DNA of 41,513 bases, taken from positions 1 to 41,513 of the forward strand of contig DATDCY010000077.1 in the NCBI GenBank assembly GCA_036524115.1, written 5' to 3'. The stretch's first letter is position 1. Every line of letters begins with the position of its first letter. Made by a program: the position numbers and the translations under genes. Shown piece by piece: positions 24,434-32,495 of the stretch. This DNA is from a bacterium (GTDB taxonomy: Bacteria > JAUVQV01 > DATDCY01). A model generated the notes under the pieces. The model made no database searches. It saw only the letters and a list, made by a program, of their open reading frames with translations, and was not told the DNA's origin.

Positions 24434-25069
24434 ATGAAGAGCAGCGTTACGTGGACGGTCGTCGCCCTCTTCGCGGCCGCCGGACTGCTGGCGCCGGCGG
24501 CGGTTCTCGGGCAATCGCGCGAGGGCGCACGGCACTTCGGGGGCTCGGGCAGGCACGGCGGCGGTTTCGGTCGGGGCCATTTCGGGGGCGACCACGACCG
24601 CCGGCACGTCGGCACCAGCTTCAGCTTCTGGGTCGGTCCCGGTTGGGACCCGTGGTGGTGGGGGCCGTTCGGGTATCCGTACTACTACCCTTATTCGTAT
24701 CGGTATTCATATCCCTACTATTACCCCTACTACGCCGAGCCCCCCGTCGTCGTGGAGCCGCCGGCCCAGGAGGAAGAGGCTCCGGCGCCGCAGCAGGAGA
24801 CGTACTCCTGGTACTACTGCCAGGACCCCGCGGGCTATTACCCGTACGTCCGGGAGTGCCCATCCGGCTGGACCAAGGTGGCTCCCAGCCCGCAGACCGA
24901 GTCTGCCCCTGCGGAAGGTTCGCAGACGCCGCCCGCATCGAGCCCGGGCAACCCGCCGCCGGAGTACTTCTGGTACTACTGCGAGGATCCCCCGGGCTAT
25001 TACCCCTACGTCCGCGACTGCCCCAGGGGCTGGCGGGAAGTCGCCCCCCAGCCGGCTCCGGCCCGGTGA
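24434..25069 (+). CDS. Secreted Tyr/Pro-rich protein with two GYYPYV repeats
   Basis: A 211-residue exported protein. It has a signal peptide (MKSSVTWTVVALFAAAGLLAPAAVLG), a Gly/His-rich stretch, a run of Tyr and Pro (YPYYYPYSYRYSYPYYY), then two copies of a 25-residue repeat of the type WYYCxDPxGYYPYVRxCPxGWxxVAP, near residues 130-157 and 178-205. This repeat occurs in many small proteobacterial envelope proteins; its function is not known, though the paired Cys may form a disulfide. Excellent AAGGAGGTACC ribosome site. Its TGA overlaps the GTG of the next gene, so both are expressed together. Confidence 0.85.
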   Translation: MKSSVTWTVVALFAAAGLLAPAAVLGQSREGARHFGGSGRHGGGFGRGHFGGDHDRRHVGTSFSFWVGPGWDPWWWGPFGYPYYYPYSYRYSYPYYYPYYAEPPVVVEPPAQEEEAPAPQQETYSWYYCQDPAGYYPYVRECPSGWTKVAPSPQTESAPAEGSQTPPASSPGNPPPEYFWYYCEDPPGYYPYVRDCPRGWREVAPQPAPAR

Positions 25070-25626
25070 ACGCCGTGAAGCGGGGATTGCGTGTCCTGAC
25101 TGCGGCGGCGCTGGCGTTGTCGCTCGGGGCGTGCGTGACGATGCCGGCGGGACCCAGCGTCATGGTGCTGCCGCCGCCGGGGAAACCGTTTGACCTCTTC
25201 CAGGCCGAGGACTTTGCGTGCAGGCAGTGGGCGCACCAGCAGATCGGCATGAGCCCGCAGGACGTGGCCAACCAGAACGCGGCGAACTCGGGAGTCGTCG
25301 GCGCGATCGTCGGCGCGACGACCGGCGCGGCCCTCGGCGCGGCGTCAGGCGATGCCGGCGAAGGGGCGGTCATCGGCGCCGGCGCCGGGATGCTGCTGGG
25401 GGCGGCCTCCGGGGCGGAGGCGGGAGCGGTCTACGGCGGGGAGGCGCAGCGGCGCTACGACATGGCCTACCAGCAGTGCATGTACGCCAAGGGGAACCTG
25501 CTGCCGGGGATGCGCCGGCGCGTCTGGGGCGCAATACCGCCGCCTCCGCCGGGGACCGCCTATCCGCCGCCGCCGGGGCGGCAGCCGCCGCCACCGCCGC
25601 CGGGCCAGCCGCCGCCACCGCGATAG
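25066..25626 (+). CDS. Glycine-zipper lipoprotein with a proline-rich tail
   Basis: A 186-residue lipoprotein: signal sequence ending LSLGAC (acylated Cys near residue 23), a short soluble part, then an Ala/Gly-rich glycine-zipper segment (VVGAIVGATTGAALGAASG and GAVIGAGAGMLLGAASG), a short CMYAKGN region and a tail of poly-Pro repeats. This is the pattern of outer-membrane glycine-zipper proteins. The GTG at 25066 overlaps the stop of the gene before it; an in-frame GTG at 25075 is equally possible. With its partner it makes a small envelope operon. Confidence 0.82.
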   Translation: MNAVKRGLRVLTAAALALSLGACVTMPAGPSVMVLPPPGKPFDLFQAEDFACRQWAHQQIGMSPQDVANQNAANSGVVGAIVGATTGAALGAASGDAGEGAVIGAGAGMLLGAASGAEAGAVYGGEAQRRYDMAYQQCMYAKGNLLPGMRRRVWGAIPPPPPGTAYPPPPGRQPPPPPPGQPPPPR

Positions 25627-25724
25627 GGACGCCTGACCGCACTGCGAGACGGCGACGGGTGAGAAGAAGGCGATGGCCGGCGATCAGAGGTTGAGCGCGG
25701 CAGGCGCTCTGGCCGGCCCCAGGT

Positions 25725-26555
25725 TCACTTCCCGCAGCTGCGCTCGGCCCACTCCCTGCCGTTAAGGGGTTTCACCTCGCGCACCTGCCATGCTTCCCGC
25801 GCGATGAGCCCTTCCAGTTCCTCGATGCGCTTGTGGTGCGCGGGATGGGTGGAGAACCAGGCGCCCGCCTCGCTCTGATGGCCCTCCGCCTCCAGCGACC
25901 GGAAGAAGTCCACGATCCCCCCGGCGTGCCCGTACTCCTCATTCACGAGGCGTGCTCCGGCCTGGTCCGCGGCCTCCTCCTGCGCGCGGCTGAAACGGTA
26001 GGAGGTGACGCCGACGACGTGTTGCAGGAAGGACGGGACCCCGTCGCCGCCCCCGAAGAGGGCCGTCGTGAGCGCGAGGAATACGAGGGTGCGCCCAAGC
26101 CCCTTGAGGTGATCCCTGGCCGCGAAGTGGCCGATCTCGTGTCCCAGCACCATCGCCAGTTCGTTCTCGCTGCGCATGCGTGAGAGCAGTCCGGAGAAGA
26201 CGACGATGGTCCCGCCCGGCAGTGCCAGGGCGTTCACCTGTTCCGAGCAGGCGACCGTGACCTGCAGCGGGTAGGCGGCGGGCTGTCGACGCGAGAGCCG
26301 ATCGAGCACCTGCTGCAGATCCTCCGCCCCCTTTGACTTCCCGCCCGGGTATCCGGGAACCCGAAGCATGTCGGCCAGGCGCTTCTCTCCCTGCGGCGAG
26401 AGCCGGCCGACGAGCCGGTCGGCCGCCCAGCCAAGAACGAGGAAGAGCCCGACGACGAGGAGGGTCAGCCCGCCGGCGAGGACGAACGCCTCCTTGAGGT
26501 GGCTCACCGGGGGGTTGTTGATCCCCTCGGGGGCCTCCCGGTACTCGTACTTCAC
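25725..26555 (-). CDS. M48-family membrane-anchored zinc metalloprotease
   Basis: A 276-residue protein with one N-terminal membrane helix (about 22-44) and an M48 peptidase domain. The zinc site is HEIGH (His139, Glu140, His143), and the third ligand Glu is in SRAQEEAADQAG. ALPGGTIVVFSGLLSRM, the core substrate-groove strand, precedes it. The short form with a C-terminal FFRSLEAEG...STHPAHHKRIEEL is that of LoiP/YcaL-type proteases, which degrade misfolded envelope proteins. The GTG overlaps the TGA of a YbjQ-family gene, so it ends a three-gene operon. Confidence 0.92.
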   Translation of the reverse strand: MKYEYREAPEGINNPPVSHLKEAFVLAGGLTLLVVGLFLVLGWAADRLVGRLSPQGEKRLADMLRVPGYPGGKSKGAEDLQQVLDRLSRRQPAAYPLQVTVACSEQVNALALPGGTIVVFSGLLSRMRSENELAMVLGHEIGHFAARDHLKGLGRTLVFLALTTALFGGGDGVPSFLQHVVGVTSYRFSRAQEEAADQAGARLVNEEYGHAGGIVDFFRSLEAEGHQSEAGAWFSTHPAHHKRIEELEGLIAREAWQVREVKPLNGREWAERSCGK

Positions 26556-27001
26556 TTGAGCTTCACTGCGGTGCCCGAGGCGAGGACCTCGACGCACGCG
26601 ATCTTGCTGCCCCCTTTCGCCCCGCTGATGGACGAGGTATCGATGCGGACGTTGACGATCGCGGCCGCGCCGAACCTGCGCGCCTCCTCCTTCATCCGCA
26701 GGACCGCCTCGCGGCGAGCGCGGTCGAGGAGGGTCTCGTAGGCGCTGACGCGGCCCCCGAAGAAGTTGCGCAGGCCGGCGGCCACGCGCTTGAAGTAGTC
26801 CACCGAGACGGCGGTGCTGCCGGTGACCAGCCGCGCGCCGGCGACGTCCCAGGCCGGATCGACGGTCTTGGCGCAATGGACGGCCATCCGCCGCGACGCG
26901 CGTTCGCGGTTGCGGATCGAGCGGTAGTGCGCGGCCTCGTTCACGCGGCCGAAGACATAGCCCGTGAGCACGAGGGTCAGGAAGACGATGAGATCGAACA
27001 C
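26552..27001 (-). CDS. YbjQ-family protein with N-terminal membrane helix
   Basis: A 149-residue protein of the YbjQ (UPF0145, putative heavy-metal-binding) family. The N-terminal helix MFDLIVFLTLVLTGYVFG anchors it. The domain shows VTGSTAVSVDYFKRVAAGLRNFFGGRVSAYETLLDRARREAVLRM, and AAIVNVRIDTSSI. Metal binding for the family is a prediction. The GTG start has TGGAGTAGG upstream, 3 bp after the preceding YbjQ stop. It is paired with a soluble paralog and a protease. Confidence 0.85.
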   Translation of the reverse strand: MFDLIVFLTLVLTGYVFGRVNEAAHYRSIRNRERASRRMAVHCAKTVDPAWDVAGARLVTGSTAVSVDYFKRVAAGLRNFFGGRVSAYETLLDRARREAVLRMKEEARRFGAAAIVNVRIDTSSISGAKGGSKIACVEVLASGTAVKLK

Positions 27002-27004
27002 GGC

Positions 27005-27319
27005 CTACTCCAGCCGCACGGCCGTGCCGTAGGCGTAGAGTTCCGCCGCGCCCGCCGCCACCGACGAGGTCGAGAAGCGGACGTTGACGACGGCGTTCGC
27101 CCCCAGCGCCTTTGCCATCTTGACCATCCGGTCCATCGCCTCCTTGCGCGACTCCTCGAGCAGCTCGGTGTACCCTTTGAGCTCGCCGCCGACGATGTTC
27201 TTCAGGCCCGCCATGAAGTCGCGGCCGAAGTGCTTGGAGCGCACCGTGCTGCCAGAGACCAGGCCGTAGTGTTCGACGATCTTCCTTCCGGGCACGCTTT
27301 CCACATTCGTCAGGATCAC
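27005..27319 (-). CDS. YbjQ-family protein, soluble paralog
   Basis: A 104-residue protein that is essentially the YbjQ domain alone. It contains LVSGSTVRSKHFGRDFMAGLKNIVGGELKGYTELLEESRKEAMDRM and GANAVVNVRFSTSSVAAGAAELYAYGTAVRL. YbjQ-like proteins assemble into pentamers; biological function is unclear. The GTG at 27319 has a near-perfect AAAGGAGG site. First gene of the operon with a second YbjQ gene and the M48 protease. Longer in-frame starts upstream are not supported by a ribosome site. Confidence 0.88.
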   Translation of the reverse strand: MILTNVESVPGRKIVEHYGLVSGSTVRSKHFGRDFMAGLKNIVGGELKGYTELLEESRKEAMDRMVKMAKALGANAVVNVRFSTSSVAAGAAELYAYGTAVRLE

Positions 27320-27624
27320 GCAGTCCTCCTTTGGCGAGAGAACCCCCGATGCCCACCGCTGGACCGACCCGCGCGGGACGCGCCCCCCCCCGTCGGTCTC
27401 GCGGAGCACTGCGCGCGATCATTTGCGTGACTCTCGGAAATGTCAATGCCTCGCTGTCACATGCTGCGGAATGTCTCGGCGACTGAGTTCGCTGCGTTGT
27501 CTTTGCGGAGCTCCGGGCATATGCTTACGTGCAGCGTCTTCGCGAGCATCAGCCGGTTCGTGCGTCACGGAGGTTGGGCGGCCTCGCCGCCCGAGGGTAA
27601 GGGGTCAACCGCAAGGAGGATGCC
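27320..27624. other. Intergenic region between YbjQ operon and beta-propeller gene
   Basis: 305 bp of divergent leader DNA. It is less GC-rich than the coding sequence. It holds the upstream region of both genes and a plausible plus-strand promoter (27497-27525). No ORF with ribosome site or RNA gene is visible. Confidence 0.5.
27497..27525 (+). promoter_or_regulatory. Candidate promoter of the beta-propeller gene
   Basis: TTGTCT (27497-27502) and TATGCT (27520-27525) are 17 bp apart, which would give a leader of about 93 nt. A moderate match only. Confidence 0.35.
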
Positions 27625-28971
27625 ATGAAGAGAGCTGTGTGCGCGTTGGTGATGGCCGCGGTCCTGGTTCTGCCGGCGATGGCCCCGGCCGCACCGTGGG
27701 CAATCGTCGCCGCGAACTTCAATCCGGCGGACGCCGCGGGCCCGTACTACGACGAACGGGAAGGGATCTTCACCGTCGACCTCGGGACGAGCCCCCCGCA
27801 CGTCTACGGCCCCTTCCTCCAGGGCGTGCTCACCGACACGGCGGGCTCGCAGGTCCTCGACGTTGCCATGCTGCCGAACGGCCGTGACGCCCTCCTCTCG
27901 AACTTCGGCGACCAGAAGATCTACAAGATCAGCTTCAGCGACCCGAAGAACCCGGCATACGGCGGCGAACTCCGGATGAGGTGGGACACGGGCACCGTCG
28001 ACCCGATCACCAGCGAGCCGATCATCTACTCGTTCTACGCCGAGGACATCGCCGTCGCGCGGGACGGCAGCTTCGCGATCGTCAGCGACGGCGGCTTCTC
28101 GCCGTACCTCGGCTTCGTCAACCCGACGACCTTCAGGCTCAAGAAGATCCAGAAGACCGTGTCCGGCGCGATCACGATCAACTCCAACGCGGTCGCGATC
28201 AGCCCCGACGGCAAGACGGTCCTCACGGTCGACTACTTCGCCGGCAAGGTCTACTCCGCCCGCGTGAACGCGACGAAGGACGGCCTCACCAACTTCCGCA
28301 GCCTGTTCCTCTGCGACAACGTCGACCCGATCGACCGTACCAAGTGCCTCGGCACCATGGGCCGACCCGTCAACGTCACCATCTCTCCCGACGGCATGAC
28401 GGCGCTTGTGGCGCTCGCCTCGGCCTCCAAGGACCCCACGGGCGTCAACACGCCGGTGTCGGGCCGGGTCGCGGTGCTGAGGATCGACCCCGCCACAGGG
28501 AGGATCTTCAAGGGTGCGCCCTTCTGGGTGGCCGGCATCCCGGCGAGGGACTCCCTCACGCCGCCCCTGCCGAGCGGCCCCGGGGGCAACCAGAGCGTCG
28601 CGATCACCCCCGACGGCGCGCGGGCCTTCGTGCTCACGCAGCCCATCGGCGAGGTCGACGACCCGAACTCGGACGACCCGCTCGTGAAGATCAACCGCAT
28701 CAACATGCTCGCCCAGCTCAGGGTCACGGGCCCCGGCCGGGCGGCGCTCGTGAGTGCCAAGTACAAGGCCCTCTCCTCGCGGGGCGCCTCGCAGCTCTTC
28801 GGCGTCGAGACCCTCGCCGTCGACGGCACGGGGAGGTGGGCGATCGTCGGCAATCCGACTTTTTCGGACGCGACGAACATCCTCACCGGCGTGAACCTCA
28901 TGACGGGGGCCAAGGTCTCCATCACCCTCCCCCACGAGGCGATTCCCATCGGGGTTGCGTTCACCAGGTAG
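27625..28971 (+). CDS. Secreted beta-propeller-like repeat protein
   Basis: A 448-residue exported protein. The signal peptide is MKRAVCALVMAAVLVLPAMAPAA. The mature part has recurrent SPDGKTVLTVD, SPDGMTALVAL and TPDGARAFVLTQP blades (consensus xSPDGxxAxV) typical of YVTN/NHL/lactonase-type seven-bladed propellers. No enzymatic residue pattern is evident, so it may be a binding or scaffold protein. AAGGAGGATGCC supplies a strong ribosome site for the ATG. It stands alone on its strand, ending at a strong hairpin shared with the convergent gene. Confidence 0.82.
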   Translation: MKRAVCALVMAAVLVLPAMAPAAPWAIVAANFNPADAAGPYYDEREGIFTVDLGTSPPHVYGPFLQGVLTDTAGSQVLDVAMLPNGRDALLSNFGDQKIYKISFSDPKNPAYGGELRMRWDTGTVDPITSEPIIYSFYAEDIAVARDGSFAIVSDGGFSPYLGFVNPTTFRLKKIQKTVSGAITINSNAVAISPDGKTVLTVDYFAGKVYSARVNATKDGLTNFRSLFLCDNVDPIDRTKCLGTMGRPVNVTISPDGMTALVALASASKDPTGVNTPVSGRVAVLRIDPATGRIFKGAPFWVAGIPARDSLTPPLPSGPGGNQSVAITPDGARAFVLTQPIGEVDDPNSDDPLVKINRINMLAQLRVTGPGRAALVSAKYKALSSRGASQLFGVETLAVDGTGRWAIVGNPTFSDATNILTGVNLMTGAKVSITLPHEAIPIGVAFTR

Positions 28972-28991
28972 CGGGAAACCCGGCGACAAGA

Positions 28992-29026
28992 GGGCGCCGG
29001 TCTCCCGACTTCCGGGACCGGCGCCC
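28992..29026. terminator. Strong hairpin between convergent genes
   Basis: GGGCGCCGGT and ACCGGCGCCC make a perfect 10-bp stem; an inner CCCG/CGGG pair extends it with a 2-nt bulge. It lies 20 bp after the beta-propeller stop and 56 bp before the stop of the convergent gene. A near copy is found at 32410-32444. Confidence 0.65.
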
Positions 29027-29082
29027 CGCCCCATGGCGCGGCTGGACCTGCCCGCGCTGCGGCGAGCGCGGTAAGTCCTCGG

Positions 29083-30705
29083 TCAGGCTGCAGGCCGCAA
29101 TGGAAACGGAGCCGCCGCGGGCGGCGGAATCGCCCGGGCGCGGCGGAACGCCTCGGCGGCCGCTTCCCGCTCGCCGGTCATCAGATACGAATCGCCCAGC
29201 AGCGTGAGCCCCGCCGCGTGGCGGGGGTTGAGCCTGGTCAGCGCCAGGAGGTACGGCCGGCCCCGGAGGGGCTGGCGCAACCGCTGCGTATAGATGAATC
29301 CGAGTTGGTACAGCGTGTCCTGGTCGCCGGGAAACAACATGTAGGAATGTTGGAGCGCTGCCAGCGCCTCGTCGACCTGCCCACGGTCCAGCAGGGCGGC
29401 GCCCAAACCCAGCCAGGCGAGACTGCAGTCGGGTTCCTTGACGGTCGCGTGCCGCCAGAGCGTGACCGTGTCCCGCCATACACCGACCTGCTGGAAACTG
29501 AGCGCCGCCAGGAGTGTCAAGGCAAGGCCCGAGCCGCCGAGCGCCGCTGTCCGCCAGCGCGGCCGGGCGGCGACCGCGATGGCCTGCAGGCCACCGCCGG
29601 CCAGCCCGGCGACACCGAGCATCGGGAAGTAGAGGTAGCGGTCGTTCATCAGGGTCACCAGCGGCACGAGCTGGGAAACTGGCGCCAGCCCGATGATAAC
29701 GACAAGCACCCAGAAGCCGAGGGCCCTCTGTCGGCGCAACAAGTGCAAGGCGGCGAGGGCCGTGGCCAGCAGCAGGGCGGCGGACAGGGCGACCTCGCCG
29801 TCGATGCCCTCCTTGAACCCCTGCGCATAGCCGGCGCTGAAGTGCAGCGGCCAGACAATCATGGTGGCATACCGGACCAGCACCGCCGCCATGGTCAGCA
29901 GCGTGCTGCCGAGCGAGCCGCCCCAGTACCCGGCGCGGCCGCCACCGAGCCCCGGCGACTGGCTGATCAGCGCCAGCACGGCGATCCCCGCTGCAGCCAG
30001 ACAGAAGGGCACCTTGTCCCCCACGCGCCGGCGCCAGCCGGCCCGGGTCGGAAAGCAGAAATCCAGCGCCACCAGCACCAATGGCAGCACCACGGTCACC
30101 GACTTGGTGAGCAGCGCGAGGATGAAGGCGGCCAGCGATGCGGCGTACCAGGCGCCGGCCCGCGACGCGTCACGCTCCCGGTACCGGACATAGGCGTGGA
30201 GGGCGGCCAGGAAGAGGAGCATGGCGAGGACGTTCTTGCGCTGCGAAACCCAGGCGACCGATTCCACCTGCACCGGATGGAGCGCAAACACCAGCGCACC
30301 GACCAGGGCCCCGGCGCGCCCGCCGTGCAGCCTGGCCAGCAGAAGATAGACGAGGACGGCGCTTGCCGCGTGGCAAAGCAGGTTGGTCAGAATGAAGCCG
30401 CCGGCCTGCAACCCCCACAGCTCGTAGTCGAGCATGTAGGAGACGATCTGGAGCGGGGCGTAGTTGCCGACGAACAGCGAGGTGAAGGCGCTGCGCACGT
30501 GGTCGAGGGTGATGCCGCGAACCGCCGGATTGCCCACGACGTAGGCGGTGTCATCCCAGTTGCTGAGGAAGCCGTGAGTGAGCGCCCGGGCGTACGCCAG
30601 CGCGACCGTCGTCACAACCAGAAGGATCGGCCAGAGGTGCTGACGCCAGGCCGCGGTGGCCGATCTTGGCGGGGCGCCCTCGACGGCGGCCTGTTCAGCA
30701 CCCAA
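29083..30705 (-). CDS. TMTC-like polytopic membrane protein with C-terminal TPRs
   Basis: A protein of about 540 residues. After an N-terminal cytoplasmic stretch come about ten membrane helices. The luminal/periplasmic-type HGFLSNWDDTAYVVGNPAV and FALHPVQVESVAWVSQRKNVLA match the TMTC/O-mannosyltransferase-like GT-C family, and the WDD motif holds the likely catalytic acids. The last 110 residues have about three TPRs (LAWLGLGAALLDRGQVDEALAALQ...). It would transfer a lipid-linked sugar to proteins or glycans. The start is unsure: a TTG at 30705 with GAGGAAG upstream is chosen; an in-frame TTG at 30816 would add 37 residues that look non-coding. Confidence 0.82.
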   Translation of the reverse strand: MGAEQAAVEGAPPRSATAAWRQHLWPILLVVTTVALAYARALTHGFLSNWDDTAYVVGNPAVRGITLDHVRSAFTSLFVGNYAPLQIVSYMLDYELWGLQAGGFILTNLLCHAASAVLVYLLLARLHGGRAGALVGALVFALHPVQVESVAWVSQRKNVLAMLLFLAALHAYVRYRERDASRAGAWYAASLAAFILALLTKSVTVVLPLVLVALDFCFPTRAGWRRRVGDKVPFCLAAAGIAVLALISQSPGLGGGRAGYWGGSLGSTLLTMAAVLVRYATMIVWPLHFSAGYAQGFKEGIDGEVALSAALLLATALAALHLLRRQRALGFWVLVVIIGLAPVSQLVPLVTLMNDRYLYFPMLGVAGLAGGGLQAIAVAARPRWRTAALGGSGLALTLLAALSFQQVGVWRDTVTLWRHATVKEPDCSLAWLGLGAALLDRGQVDEALAALQHSYMLFPGDQDTLYQLGFIYTQRLRQPLRGRPYLLALTRLNPRHAAGLTLLGDSYLMTGEREAAAEAFRRARAIPPPAAAPFPLRPAA

Positions 30706-30872
30706 CGGAATCTTCTTCCTCTGCTCGAGGCCGGATAACCGATTGCCAACCCTGTCGATGTCACGCCCCCCGGGCGTTGTCCGCGGATTGTGACGTCGGC
30801 GGGGGGACGGAGTCAATGTTCAGTGGGGCGCATCCGCGATGAGCAGGAGCGCCGACCCGCCGGGAGCAGGCT

Positions 30873-32279
30873 TCAGCCCCGGCATCCCCCTTGCCCGGGT
30901 CCCGCGGCGTCGCGCGCGAGGTACACGGCCAGGGCGCCGAGAAGCGAGAAGGCCGTCGTGACCAGCACCGCAACGTTCCAGCGGTTCATGAGCGCGGCAG
31001 CCCCGCCGGCAGGACCTGCCGGCGTGAGGATCTCCGTGACGATCGTGACCCCGACGGCGGCCCCGAGATAGCGGGCCGTATTGTTGGCGCCGCTCCCCAT
31101 CGCGGATCGGTCGGCAGGCACGCTGGCCACCGCCTGGCGGCCGAGGACCGCGTTGAGGACGCCGCCCGCGACGCCGGCCACGAAAAGACCCGGCAGCAGG
31201 CGCCCCATCGAGCTGCCGGGGTCGATCCAGCCCAGCGCGAGCTGGCCGGCGGCGCACCCCGTCAGTCCGGCGATCAGCAGCGCACGCGGCGGGACCCGAG
31301 CCGGGACCCAGCGCGCCGCGTACGCCGTCAGGACGGTCATCCCCGACCACGCGAGGAGCACGACCGCGGAAGCGAGCGCGCTCGCCCCCATGGCCCGCTC
31401 GAGCAACGTCGGCACAAGGGAGATGAGGGACAGGACACCCGACCCCGTCGCCAATGCCGCCGCCGTCGCTTCCACGAAGTCGCCCCGCCGGAACAGACCG
31501 AGGGCGAGCATCGGGTCCTGGATCCGGCATTGGACGGCGAAGAACCCCGTCAACAGGACCACTCCGGCGATCAGGAGCACGATGGTCGCCGGGCGAACCC
31601 AGCCCACCCGCCCCTCGGTCAACCCAGCCAGCATGGATGCGATCCCCAGCCCGAGCAGCACGGTGCCGGCGACGTCGATCCGCCGCGGCTCGGCCGCCCG
31701 CGACTCCGGCAGGGCACGGCCGACGACGGCGAGCACCGCCGCGCCGAGCGCCGTGACCAGATACGGCAGCCGCCAGCCCCCAAGCATTCCGAGCCAGGCG
31801 GAGAGGACCGGGCCAGCGGCGACGCCGGCGCCGAGCGCGGCCGCCCACACGCCGGTGGCCCGCGACCGCTCGGCGGCGGTCGGGAACGCGTGGCCGACCA
31901 TGCCAAGGGCGCAGGACACGATCGCCGCGGCGCCGAGGCCTTGCAGGAGCCGGGCGATCACGAGGAGCACCACTGTGGGCGCGAGCGCGCCGAGCACCGA
32001 GGAGCCGGCCAGCATGAGCATCCCGGCCAGAAACATCCGCCGCCGCCCGTAGTCGTCGCCGATCACGCCGCTGCCGAGCAACCCGGCCGCCGCCCCGACG
32101 CTCATCCCGCTCAGGATCCACGCCTGGCCGCCGGGGCCCGCGCCCAGATCGCCCGCCGTGCCGGGCAGTGTCACCAGCGGGACGGTGAACGTCGCCAGGA
32201 CGAGGAGCGTGCCCGCCGAAGCGACGGCCAGGGTGAGGCCTGGGTCGGGCCGCCGGGCGCTTCCCAGGACATCGGTCAC
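30873..32279 (-). CDS. MFS drug-exporter-like transporter (DHA2-type)
   Basis: A 468-residue membrane protein with about 14 helices. The MFS motif A is present as GDDYGRRRMFLAGM, followed by VIARLLQGLGAAAIVSCALGMV and motif C-like GAGVAAGPVLSAWLGMLGGWR. These fit the DHA2 group (EmrB/QacA-like) that exports drugs or metabolites with protons. The GTG at 32279 has AAGGAG at good spacing and yields a conventional N-terminus (MTDVLGSARRP); an ATG at 32342 lacks a ribosome site. No regulator is next to it. The substrate is unknown. Confidence 0.88.
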   Translation of the reverse strand: MTDVLGSARRPDPGLTLAVASAGTLLVLATFTVPLVTLPGTAGDLGAGPGGQAWILSGMSVGAAAGLLGSGVIGDDYGRRRMFLAGMLMLAGSSVLGALAPTVVLLVIARLLQGLGAAAIVSCALGMVGHAFPTAAERSRATGVWAAALGAGVAAGPVLSAWLGMLGGWRLPYLVTALGAAVLAVVGRALPESRAAEPRRIDVAGTVLLGLGIASMLAGLTEGRVGWVRPATIVLLIAGVVLLTGFFAVQCRIQDPMLALGLFRRGDFVEATAAALATGSGVLSLISLVPTLLERAMGASALASAVVLLAWSGMTVLTAYAARWVPARVPPRALLIAGLTGCAAGQLALGWIDPGSSMGRLLPGLFVAGVAGGVLNAVLGRQAVASVPADRSAMGSGANNTARYLGAAVGVTIVTEILTPAGPAGGAAALMNRWNVAVLVTTAFSLLGALAVYLARDAAGPGQGGCRG

Positions 32280-32409
32280 CAGAAGGCTCCTTTCCCGCCG
32301 CGATTCCGCGGAGGGACCCCGATTCGGAAGAGACACTGTCATGTCGGCAAAGTCGTACTGAACAAATATAGGTGAGGCGACTTGATCATGGCCGGTACAA
32401 GAACAGGAA

Positions 32410-32444
32410 GGCGCCGGCCCCCGACCTTTCCGGGAACCGGCGCC
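32410..32444 (-). terminator. Hairpin terminator of the glutamate synthase gene
   Basis: Arms GGCGCCGG and CCGGCGCC with an inner CCCG/CGGG pair. On the minus strand it is followed by CTTCCTGTTCTTG, a moderately U-rich tract, so it can act as an intrinsic terminator for the gene ending at 32496. It shares most of its sequence with the hairpin at 28992-29026. Confidence 0.65.
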
Positions 32445-32495
32445 CCGATGCACTGCGCGGGCGGGGACGACGCCCCGCCCGCGTCTCGTCCGCGG

